Shown here piece after piece: positions 12,618 to 23,238 of a DNA stretch of 64,000 nucleotides. Below the pieces are notes generated by a model. It saw only the letters and a program-made list of their open reading frames with translations, made no database searches and was not told where the DNA came from. The position numbers and the translations under genes were made by a program. Source of the stretch: Rhizophagus clarus (taxonomy: Eukaryota > Glomeromycota > Glomeromycetes > Glomerales > Glomeraceae); assembly GCA_015698045.1 (NCBI GenBank), contig BLAL01000228.1, positions 485,001 through 549,000 on the forward strand, given 5' to 3'. Each line of letters opens with the position of its first letter. The stretch's first letter is position 1.

Positions 12618-14479
12618 CTATTTAAACAGCAATCGTTCATCTATGTGTTTTTATATTTTTTTTTTGCTCTGGACACTCGTCGGTAGAGTAGATTTTGATT
12701 CTTTGATTATGAGAGGTTGAAAATATCTGCTTCTCGTTTATTTTCCAAGTGATTCTCTTAGAACATGGATAAAGACGAAACTTTAATAATTCATTGGTTT
12801 ATCACAAAAATCGAATATGTTATTATTGGGTATCCTTATCGTACATCAATAAAAAAAAACGTCACGAATGAATATTATATAAATATTATTTTCAGATTTT
12901 TAGAGCGTAATTTTTTGAGCGAATTGGTTAAACTGCCTATTTTTTTGCGACCTTTATACTTTAAATTATTATTTTAATGAAGAAGTTGAAAATGTCTTTA
13001 TTCTTTTTATCAGAGAATCAAATAAATTATTTAACATTACCACGCGTTGATATACTGTAAATGAGAAAATTATCAGCTAAACTCAAAGAACTAAATTAAT
13101 AAATTTCCATTGATTTAAAAATATTATTTTTAAATGATATGTGTAAAAAAATGTTTTTCTAGTCATAATGGATATTCTAGGTAACTACATTAAGGCTATT
13201 TTGCATTTCTTCACATGAAATAGCAACGGTTACGAACTTACGATATTAGTCGGTCATGCATATGACCGTGCGTCTGTGACAAATTATCGGTCAGCCAAAG
13301 GCTTCGTGACCGACAACTTGACTGACTGTTTACCTGACTGTCATGCGATCATCTAAAGGAATATTTAAAAATTTATCATCATTATTAATAATATTTTAGA
13401 AAATAAATATTTAAATATTTAATAGAATTATAATTTTAATTCGAATTATGTAATTATTGATCATATTCGTTAAAGACGCACTTTTAACTAAAGCAGTCAG
13501 TTGGTCAAATTGTCAGTCAAAGCGGTCAGGTTATATTAGTAAAATCACAAACATTACAACCTAAAACTAATTATTTGTTTTTTAAACAGATACTATGCAA
13601 AATATTGTATCATTTAGTGATACTAACTTTTAAAATAATCTATTAGCTAGTGGATATTATGATTACGTTCAAAGAGCCATTCTTAAATATGTATGAATTT
13701 ATGAATGAACGAATTATATTTTTTTACGTAAAAAAAAATTCCTTTTTAACGTTCGTTTGATTATTAATCAAATGTAATGTTTATCGGTAACAACGAAGAA
13801 TCATTGTAATGAACGCTCAAAGTGGTAAACAAAATTAACCAACAAGATAACATGATATTATAATTTTTGCTCATCCAAAATTAGTTTTGATTAACATAAA
13901 CAAGATTTCTACGATAATTAATTAAAATTTTGATTGTGAATCGCAAAATTAATAACAACAGATTCGATGAAAAAATTTTCACTAATGAATTGATCACAAA
14001 ATTTCCTGTTTTATTTGTGAAACCCAAATAAAATATAATTAATTTTAATATTGTTACACCGGTGATAGTTGATTGTCAGCTTTGACAACTTTATTTAGAA
14101 GGGAATATGGTTTGTTCGGAAAAATGATAAAATTTTTAAAATTTGTACATATGTTTCCCTTAATTAGTAAACTGTAAATCTTATGTGCAACACTAATATC
14201 ACGTCATATATACGAAATACGAATATTTTAACGACTTCTTTTTTTTTTTTTTAAGTAACACTTTAGGTTGTTTTTACGGTAATACAAATCTCTTGGCAGG
14301 CCATCCTTTTATTATACATTATTCATGTTAAATAATTTCTATTTTAATATCATTAGAAATTTAGTCAACATATTATTTGAATGTTAATTTACTGTAATTT
14401 CATTTGATATACCTTATAAGAGGAATAATTTTTTTTTAAAAAAATAAATATTTCATTACAATGAACTACTAATGACATT
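12618..14479. other. Intergenic DNA with a possible degraded repeat
   Basis: No supported gene. A 70-codon frame at 12765-12977 contains a possible intron (gtatcc...ttttcag) but no domain. Around 13240-13540 'ggtca', 'gactgac' and 'cagtca' words recur in both orientations (for example gtcatgcatatgac), suggesting a degraded inverted-repeat element. Confidence 0.4.
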
Positions 14480-16884
14480 CCAAAAAAATTAATAAATCGG
14501 AAATTTCTATGCAAGTGGCACACAATTTCTTATGTGCATTGATAATATAATTGGTGCATTATCGTTCACAACAATCACTCGGCGTCCCGGCGTTAGATTG
14601 TCTCTCTTATATAATATATTAGTTGAATCCTTGCTCCAGAGGTTTCTGTTCCTTATCATATTTTACACAAAATTATCTGAATAACAACATTTATGTCCAA
14701 TCATCAATGTTCCAAAAAAAGATAAATTGCATTACGTAATAATTTATTTACATATACAGTATACTAACTAATAGAATTACTCAGTAACTGTTGTCATTTT
14801 TATACGTCTCATACCAATTTTATCAAACTTTTTAAATATACGTTAAGATAGGAAAATTTAAATATTGGTTAACAAGTTATCAATAAATTAAACGACATTT
14901 TCGCTGCTTGATAAGCATTGTTTGTCAAAAATTTGTATAAAATTTAATTGTTAGGAAAAGTTAAAATTATTCGTTTTAATTCGTATAACTGACTTAACGA
15001 TTGGTTTATATGTGGCTATGTACAGTACGTGAATGGTGCGTTAAAAAATTGTGACATACAATTAAACATTTGACTTTCAAATAAAGAAAAAAAAACTAAA
15101 AAAGAAATGATTTCTTTTGATTTTCAGTTATGACTTTCCAAAAATACAAATATTTAAACCGATTATATTGTTTTTTTTATTTGTCTAACGTTATAATATA
15201 ATTAAATGAATTCATCTATGACTGATGTGACATTTCATTAATTAAATTAATTAAATCTTATTTAAACAATCATGGTCCCGTGAAGTAACTTTTAGAATGT
15301 CATTATAACCATACATAGTAACTATGTATATATGTTTGTTCTACAAATTAAATTAAGTCGATAAAAAAGATTGGTTTAAAATATTGGAATTCGACCGTAT
15401 TTTTTTGTATTGTTATTTTAAGATTTTTTTGTTTCATATAATGCAATACAATTCTCTACGTATGTGTAACGGGATAATCTGGACTTCTATTTTTAATATT
15501 TACGTAATACCAATTATTAATATTGCTTTAGATAATATAATTTTAAAAATATCGAAATAATATTGTTTTAATATCAATAAAGAAAATGATATGTTGACAA
15601 ATGATATCTTAATCACAATCTTAATATTGACTTTTTAGCATAGCATCGCCTTGTCTTAAAAATTGTTTTATATCTCGCATTATACTTTATCAGTTATGCC
15701 AACATTAGTACACATATATTTAAAATATTAACCCAGAGCAATAAATAATTACTGTATATATAAAATAGTAGTAAAGTAGTAGCATTATACAATTGAAATA
15801 AATAATAGTGTACAATTTATACAATTTAAAAAAGATTAAAAGATGTATCTGTTGTATTAATACATACTAGGAAACGGAAATCGTTATTAAGTCCGAAGTG
15901 CTGTTGTCGCCACGACGTCAAGACGTCACATGGCAGACGTAAACGATTTTAAAACGTTATCTGAAAGATGATTATCAGCTATAATAAATAATGCTGTCTG
16001 TCGTAAATCCAAAAAATCAAATAATTATAATGGTTGTAATCAGAATTATCATCTTCAGTTATTAACCACAATAACATAGTATTTACAACCAAATTACAAC
16101 TTATGTTTATAATATTATTGTAATTCGAATACAATAATTATTACTCACGGCACGCAACCTTAATAATAAAGTATGACAATGTCATTATCAATAAAGTCGA
16201 CCTGTAATCAGTATATGTTCTTCTTTTATCCTTTATGCATATTTTCTGTCATATAATTGAGAATCAAAACATAAAAATAGAAAGGATTGTTTGTATGCGT
16301 CATAAAAATTATGTGCGTAACAAATAGTGCACGAAACAAAATTATTGGTTCGAGAAATTAAATATCTGTAGATCATCATGGGCACTTCGAGACTAAAGAA
16401 TGATCATTATCCTCATTTGGTAGTTTATTTTTGCCTCGTCATACCACAGTATTATAACCAAACAACAACAAATATGGAGTTGTAGAGTTGTAGACGTGAA
16501 ACTAACCTAATCCTTTTCGGCGTGTTGTACATACCAATCGGAACGGAACCATTGCTAAGTAGATGTTTATTGGTTATTATATTCTTGAGTGTTTGGTACG
16601 AATTTTCTAGCATTGAAACATTTGATGCTGAATTTAAGATTTTATTTATGAAACAAAATTGATTTAAATAATTATTTATAATATGTACAGATAGTTTCGG
16701 ATATAAATATTATGACATGAAAAATCGATTGTAATGTAGTATAATATCTGATTAGAAATACGTAATTATGGAAAGGGGGTTTTCATTCAATTCCTCTAAT
16801 TTCATTTGTATTTCATTATTTGCTGTGCCTATAGATGATGTTTCTAGCGTGATATCACAAAACAAAGTGAAACTTTATTTTTAT

Positions 16885-16922
<38 letters not shown>

Positions 16923-19880
16923 TTAATTATTTTTATTAATTTGTTATTTTTTACTATATTATTTATTTTGTATTTTTGTTATATCGTTTTTATTTTATTT
17001 TCGTTATTTTGTTTTTATGCCAGAGAATCTTTGAAGATTAGTAAAACAATAAATGGCATAACAGAAGAAAATTGTTAATTTGCCCGATCTGGAAACGAAA
17101 TTAAGATCAAACAAAATTCGTACAATGAATAATTAAACTAAATCTTCATTCAATAAATATTTTGTTTATTTCGGAATTTTCCGAATTTTTTATTATATAT
17201 CAATAAAAATATGTTCAATTAAACGAGTTTTCTCTTATCGAAAAATTGTCGACGAATAAAAAAAGGGTTGCTTGTCAAATTTAGTAAGGATAGAAAATAT
17301 AATTAAAATAAGTAAATAAATAAACAAAAAATTCTTACAAATAAATATTAATGCTTTGCGCCAAATAATAATAGAAATTTTAATTGGTTATAACAAAAGT
17401 AAAGGTGTGTCACGAATTCTTTTTTGGCATCTATCAGCAAAGAGCACAGAAATATGCGTAAGAAATAAAAGATATTATGAACACAATTATTAATCTAAAT
17501 TAAAATATTATCATCTAAATTTTTTATAAAGTCGGCAAGACAAATTAGGGAAAAAAGTTCATCCTTATTTTTTGTCGAATATATATTATGCTGCAATTCA
17601 CTTTAGTAAATGATCACATGGTCACTCCTTCATTAATAAACTTCACTTTGAAATATGAGTGGAAGTTTTTAAAAAAGGAGTTTCATTCTTTGTTTCATTT
17701 TGTTTTTAAAACTAATGCACTTCCATCAAGAAATGAAATGAAGGAAAAATTGAGTGCAAGAATTTTTGTACGTGTTTTCAGATTTTAATATTTGTATTAT
17801 AAATTTATTTGTGTAATACAAAAAAAAAATTTCAGATATTGTAGAACAAATTATGAAGTAATAAAGTAAAAAATCGTGATTGAAATTTTTTCATGCTATA
17901 TTAGGATAATGATTCTTTGATTATTTGATCCCTGCATAATACTGCTTTCGTTTAGAGAAATAATCCGTACCGAAACTCCGGGTAAAGGGGTCAGTCACAC
18001 CAATCTTCTAGCCGTAGAATCAGATCATCAAGTCTTTTTCTATATACGTGTAGGCGGAAAAAAACATTTAAATAGTAGCTTTTGAAAATAATTTTACAAG
18101 TTCCTTTTTATCCTAACCGTTCTTTATCTTGAGATATGGTTTTAGACGGCTTTTACGGCAACTGTTCTGATTGTGCACGACAACGAACTGCTGTAGCATG
18201 GTGTGAAAATTGTGATATTGCATTTTTAAAAGAAAATTTTAATAATTGGACCAGTGGAAATTCCACGATAGACGAATTTATTAGAAATACTCAACTAAAC
18301 GCTAATGAAAGTATGGACTATATTGAATGGATTGATTTTGACCAATTTGATTTGGTAGAAAACATTAATAAACGAGGTGCTTTCAGTTCAATTTATTCCG
18401 CAATATGGATGGAAGGACCAAGATGGAATCTTGATGAAGAAGCTGAATTATGGATCCGTAATGGCCCGACTAAGGTTATCCTAAAGCGTTTAGATAATTC
18501 TCATAATATGAGTCAAGAATTTGTAATACAAGTAAATATTTTTATATTTTTATACTGCAGAATTCGTTCAGTATTATCGCCTAGTATTCTGATTTTTCTT
18601 TTAATCTAAAAAAAGTTATATAGATATTACAAATGTTTGCAAAATGGAGCACTTGCAGATTACTTTGGCATAACTAAAGATCCGACATCATGTTATATGT
18701 TCGTTATGAGATATTATGAAAATGGAAATCTATATTCATATCTCGATAATTCTATAGGAATTCTTTGCTGGAAAGATATAGTAGATATGTTATGGTCAAT
18801 ATCCTCAGGTCTCAATGTTATTCATGAATCTGGTCTTATTCATGGGCACTTGCACGGAGGAAATATATTAGTTAGAAGAAAAATGAATGCAATTGAAGCT
18901 AAAATCGCTGATACTGGATTACATGGACCTTTTGACAAGCGGATGTCGCAAATTTATGGCGTAATACCCTTCGTTGCTCCAGAAATATTTGGTGGAGATA
19001 CACCTACTAAAGAATCTGATATCTACAGTTTCGGTATGATCATGTGGATGTTATCAACTGGTATACGACCTTATTGTGACAGATCTCATGATTTACAACT
19101 CATACAAGAAGTTTGCTCGGGATTAAGACCGAATATTGTTAGTGGAACTCCACCTATTTTCGCTAGATTAATGTCACAATGTTTAGATGCAAATCCATCG
19201 AATAGACCAACAGCATTCCAACTATATGAATGTTTAGGGAATTGGGTCACCGATTTACCAAGTCAGTTTGATATTACTGAAATTCCATTCGTAAATTTGG
19301 AAAAGTTAAGTCTTAAGTCATCATCATGTCATGAAGGAGCCATTTATTTTAGCCGCCCGTTAAATTCCATCAGTACTAAGTATTAAATTTTGTAAGCTAT
19401 TTGCAAGCTATTTCTTACGAAAACTTAATTTATTATTACGTATGTAAGTTTACGAACATTTTAAGAATTATTTAGAGAAATATTTAAACAATCGATTTAT
19501 TTCGTTTAGTGTAAATTCAGCAATCGAGAATTTCATTTCTAATATAAATACACGGGTTATTTATAAATCGGATTTAAACAAAATTCGTATACCGGATTTT
19601 GATACAACATTTTAAGCTAGCATTTTTTTTTTTATACAATTATGCCAACATTTTAAGATTTTTATTTAATAACATCGCGATCACAAACACATTCGTTTTT
19701 TCTTAAGGTGGTAATTATTTATTTTATGCCCATTATATATAATTGGTTAAAAAAGATTGGTCGTCATTTAACGTTAAAACTATTTATATAAATAAAGAAT
19801 AAAGTTACTTCGGTTGATATTTTTTTATTTTAATCTATTTTGATATCACATAATTGTTTAAAGTTATTACATCACGAATT
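14480..19880. repeat. Segmental duplication, copy B (partner 7700-11050)
   Basis: It has the same order of landmarks as copy A, ending in the 'cttcggttgatatttttt' block downstream of the second kinase-like gene. Compared with copy A it lacks the 101-bp MITE and has extra AT-rich DNA upstream of the gene, including a T-tract of over 30 bases at about 16888-16920. The flanks are much more diverged than the coding exons, which fits an old duplication with selection on the protein. Confidence 0.65.
18136..19386 (+). CDS. Kinase-like protein, predicted pseudokinase (copy B)
   Basis: Two exons, 18136-18531 and 18616-19386, with the same exon 1 length (396 bases) and the same intron position and phase as the copy at 9406. 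The encoded 388-aa protein is about 90% identical to its paralogue by eye. It keeps C10-x2-C13-x9-C23-x2-C26, the VILK lysine, IHGHLHGGNIL in place of the HRD loop, DTG at DFG, and APE. Because both copies share HGH, loss of the catalytic Asp predates the duplication. Most differences are conservative (FNGVIP to FGGDTP, KKISQ to KRMSQ), and no stop or frameshift has appeared, which suggests selection for a non-catalytic function. The intron is diverged, and shorter than in copy A. Confidence 0.85.
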
Positions 19881-20138
19881 CCATCGAGACCCAAGTCACG
19901 GTTGATTTATTTTATCATAGTATTATGAACTGGGTAAGTACGTGATAATATCAAACCGTAGGGCAGTCATAAAACAACAAAGAATATTAAAGCCAGATGT
20001 TAGCACCATACAATAATGATACCAACGAAGACGTTTTGCAATGAGTATTACTAATAAAAAAGAATTATGTGATGATAATGTTGTATAGATTCTGGCTTGC
20101 GATGATAGATATGAAGGACCGTGGACAATCTTGCACTG
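19881..20138. other. Spacer before the Tc1 element
   Basis: Non-coding, AT-rich. Nothing recognised. Confidence 0.4.
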
Positions 20139-20140
20139 TA

Positions 20141-21477
20141 CACTCCCCTACAAAAAGTATCGGACCACCCTGCCGATCATTTGCCGATCATTTCTATTAA
20201 AATTAAGATTACGCCACAACTAACTATACATATATAAATAAATTTTTTTTCCCCATGTAGCTAAAGTCTTCGCCCACCCGAAAATAAAAAAAAAAATTAT
20301 TTATAAAAATGCCCAAAAAGCGTGAGCTTACAGAATTTGAACGAGGAGAGGTTATTGGTCTCTGGAAAGGAGGTCATACTGAACGAAATATTAATGAAAT
20401 ACTTGATATACCAAAAACAACCATCCATAATACTATAATGGACTACAAAAACTCAGAAAAAATTTCAGCTGCTCCACGTTCAGGTAGGCCGCCAAAACTC
20501 ACTGAAAGAGATTTAAGACATCTTTCAAAAATTATAAAGGAAGATAGGCAGCAATCTTTAGAAGAAATAACAAAAAAAATTAGTGATTGTTTATTAAGTC
20601 CAGTATCTAATAATACTGTAAGGCATGTTTTACATTCTGAAGGATATTTTGGCAGAGCTGGAAAAAGAAAACCATTGGTTTCTGAAGCTAATCGTAAAAA
20701 AAGACTAGCTTGGTGCCGTGAAAGAAAAGAATGGGATACTGAGTGGGATACAATTATTTGGAGTGATGAATCTCGCTTTCTATTATTTCAAAATGATGCT
20801 CACCACTGGGTTTGGCGTAAACCCCATGAAAAATATGATGTAAGTTGTCTTATTCCAACGGTAAAGTCTGGAAATCAGGGAGTTATGGTGTGGGGGTGTT
20901 TCGCAAAAGATAAACTTGGTCCTTTGATTCAAGTTTCCGGTAGTATCACAGGTTCTGTATATATTAATATATTAGAAAATACTTTTTTACCCTTCTATGA
21001 TAGTTTAGAAAATAATTTAGAATATATTTTTCAAGATGATAACGCTCCAGTTCATAGAGCAAGGGCGGTTGGACAGTGGAAAGAGGATAATTCGGTTTCA
21101 AGTCTTCCATGGCCTGCACAGAGCCCGGATCTTAATCCAATTGAACATTTATGGGATGTTTTAGAAAGAAAAGTTCGGGCACATAAACCTCATCCAAAAA
21201 ATGTTGGTCAATTAATGGAAGTTTTGGAGGAGGAATGGGGTAAAATTGAACCTGAAGTTTTAGCAAATTTAGTTGATAGCATGCCTAGAAGGGTTCAGGC
21301 TGTAATAGATAGTAAAGGAAATCCAACTAGATATTAATAAAAAATCCACGTTTTTCTGAGTCACGTGATATAAAATTTTTATAATGTTTATTAATAAATT
21401 GTTGAAAAATTAACTGTTAAAATCGGCATATTAATTTACCGATATTAAAGTGGTCCAATACTTTTTGTAGGGGAGTG
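20141..21477 (+). mobile_element. Tc1/mariner transposon, apparently complete
   Basis: The 1337-bp element starts cactcccctacaaaaagtat and ends with the inverted sequence. The terminal inverted repeats are about 27 bp with one mismatch (cggacca / tggacca). It is flanked by a TA target duplication at 20139-20140 and 21478-21479. It encloses one uninterrupted transposase gene. With both ends, the TA duplication and an open transposase frame, it looks young and possibly autonomous. Confidence 0.93.
20309..21337 (+). CDS. Tc1/mariner transposase (DD34E)
   Basis: 342 aa, the usual length for Tc1-type transposases, with no internal stop. Residues about 8-42 form a first helix-turn-helix (ERGEVIGLWKGG...PKTTIHNTI), followed by a GRPPK motif (59-63) and a second DNA-binding region to about 115. 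The RNase H-like catalytic core carries D153 (IWSDESRF), D244 (FQDDNAPVH) and E279 (LNPIEHLWD). There are 34 residues between the last two, so this is the DD34E class that cuts and pastes at TA dinucleotides. It starts 168 bp inside the left end and stops 140 bp before the right end. Confidence 0.95.
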   Translation: MPKKRELTEFERGEVIGLWKGGHTERNINEILDIPKTTIHNTIMDYKNSEKISAAPRSGRPPKLTERDLRHLSKIIKEDRQQSLEEITKKISDCLLSPVSNNTVRHVLHSEGYFGRAGKRKPLVSEANRKKRLAWCRERKEWDTEWDTIIWSDESRFLLFQNDAHHWVWRKPHEKYDVSCLIPTVKSGNQGVMVWGCFAKDKLGPLIQVSGSITGSVYINILENTFLPFYDSLENNLEYIFQDDNAPVHRARAVGQWKEDNSVSSLPWPAQSPDLNPIEHLWDVLERKVRAHKPHPKNVGQLMEVLEEEWGKIEPEVLANLVDSMPRRVQAVIDSKGNPTRY

Positions 21478-21479
21478 TA

Positions 21480-21984
21480 CATTATTGTCAACAACAACAT
21501 CAGTTATCATTTACCAGAAACTAAATTCAGAACGTTCCTATCAGTTAACATTATCAAACCAACGAGAATAGCAAAATGACAAATCAGCTATCAATGTAGA
21601 ATACAAAGGAAAAGTAAAATTTCGTGCCCGAAGAAATTTCATCCATAATATTGATAAAAATAGAAGAACATAAACAGTTAATGGCAATTAGATAAGCATA
21701 TCGGCTGATGAGTAAGGTCCCCATAATTTTTATATACTAATAACAATAAAGTAACCTATCAATTATATAATGAACCCATTAACTAAGCTTAAATATTAAT
21801 TGGACCAGCTGAATTTTCCAAATCAACCGGGTTAAAAGTATGAATTCTTACGTGAAACTAATATTTAATCACCTATTATTAGTGAAAAATTTTTTAGGCG
21901 CATTCTGGACACGAGACTTAGCCGAGTCTTTAAAAAAGGTCTTGTTGCCACCCGATCACCAATATTGAAGTGCAGAAGCTTTGA
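21480..21984. other. Intergenic DNA between the Tc1 element and a polypurine tract
   Basis: No reading frame or repeat with support. Confidence 0.4.
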
Positions 21985-22260
21985 TCAGGGGAAGGGAAAG
22001 GGAAAGGGAGAGATGAGAGGGAAAAAGGATGAAAGAAATGGAAAAGAAAAGACAAGAGAAGAAGAATGAGAGCGAAAAGGAAAGAGAGGGAAAAAGTGAA
22101 AGGATAGAAGGGAAAGGGGTTAGGATGGAGGAACGGGAGGGATAAGGATGAAGGGAAAGGAAACGAAAGGGAAAGAGGAAAGTGAAGAACGAGAAAGAAA
22201 AGGAATTCAAACATGCCCACCAATCTAAAACACGAAAAGAACAAGCGAAAAAAAGATCTA
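21985..22260. repeat. Polypurine (GA-rich) tract
   Basis: About 270 bases are almost purely A and G on the plus strand, with irregular repeats such as gggaaaggg, gaaagggaaaggg and agagaaga. The strand asymmetry explains two long Phe/Ser/Leu-rich minus-strand frames here, which are not genes. Such tracts can adopt triplex structures (known property, not shown here). Confidence 0.8.
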
Positions 22261-22634
22261 TGAAAAATAACGAAATAAAAAAAAAAAAAAAATAAAAATG
22301 AAAAAAAGGTTAAAGAAATTATTCATAATAAAATTATTTCTATATACGAAATAAAGAAAGAAGTAGCAGAATTATCGATGAGTTGAACTTAATGATTTGC
22401 AGTCATTAATCAATTCAATTATGTATATTTATTAGTAATATGATTATTTCTTTTGGATCATAATTAGAAGATTTTTTAAAATTTTCCGCAGTATAAAAAG
22501 AGTTCTTACGCAATAAAATTATTAATAGGAAAGCGTCTAATAAAAATAAAATTTTATAATTTAACTAGATCAGGTTGACGTGCAGTGACTGCGACCCTCC
22601 AGATTTTCAAAGCTTTTAGATCATTAATTTGCCA

Positions 22635-22672
22635 TTAATAAATAATAATAATAATAATAATAACAACAACAT
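22635..22672. repeat. (AAT)n/(AAC)n microsatellite
   Basis: A run of ataataata trinucleotides passes into acaacaaca. It is followed by 140 bp of AT-rich DNA before the LINE target repeat. Confidence 0.8.
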
Positions 22673-22810
22673 AGTGGGACGTTACAAAAATCATAAAAAT
22701 CGATAATAATAATTGGCATTATTATCGCCGTTTTCGAATACTGTGATCGGTAATTAATTTTTAAAATTGTTTTAAGAAAATAAAGATAAATCACGTTATG
22801 CTATAAATAC

Positions 22811-22826
22811 ACTTGATATGTGTAAT
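22811..22826. repeat. Target-site duplication, outer copy
   Basis: acttgatatgtgtaat: 14 of 16 bases match the two copies at 23022-23037 and 32152-32167. It flanks the (TTTA)n tail of the truncated LINE. Confidence 0.75.
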
Positions 22827-23021
22827 TTATTTATTTATTTATTTGAGGGGTCAAGTGATTATTATTACATATAATAGAAAAATAGAAAAATAAAAAAAAA
22901 TCTAAATTAAAATTAAATCAATAATAATATAACCCAATCCAGCCAGGCCCTGATCCCGATAATGAGAGCGAAAGGAACGTTCCTATATAGGAAGATTCCG
23001 GATTAACCTCGGATTAAAGGG
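22827..23021 (-). mobile_element. 5'-truncated LINE 3' end
   Basis: Read on the minus strand this is a LINE 3' UTR ending in an (AAAT)n tail. It resembles the 3' UTR of the neighbouring full-length element: both have cccgataatg, a 'taacctc.tattaagg'-type block, and a TTATTTATTTATTTATTT tail. It is 195 bp long, has no coding part, and lies between two copies of the 16-bp target repeat. It is diverged from the full element and therefore probably older or of another subfamily. Confidence 0.7.
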
Positions 23022-23037
23022 ACTTGATATGCGCAAT
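23022..23037. repeat. Target-site duplication, 3' side of the full-length LINE
   Basis: acttgatatgcgcaat, identical over 16 bases to 32152-32167. It directly abuts the tetranucleotide tail of the LINE. Confidence 0.9.
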
Positions 23038-23238
23038 TTATTTATTTATTTATTTAAGTGAGGGATTGAGTCATCTATATGTATACATACAAGAAACTAA
23101 TCTAAAATAAAAACTAGCTAAAAGTACGGTCATAAAGAATTAACCAAGGAAAACCCCAGCCTCGCTCCCGATAATGGAATGAACGAACACAGATAACCTC
23201 ATATTAAGGGTATCTGATCGATCCACGAAAGGGAAAAT

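Noticed and set aside
12765-12977. Possible small gene with one intron
   Set aside because: A plausible donor and acceptor exist, but there is no domain, and the frame is short in AT-rich DNA; not distinguishable from chance.
21930-22244. Long minus-strand frames rich in Phe, Ser, Leu and Pro
   Set aside because: They are the pyrimidine strand of a purine tract; two overlapping frames are both open, which is a composition effect.
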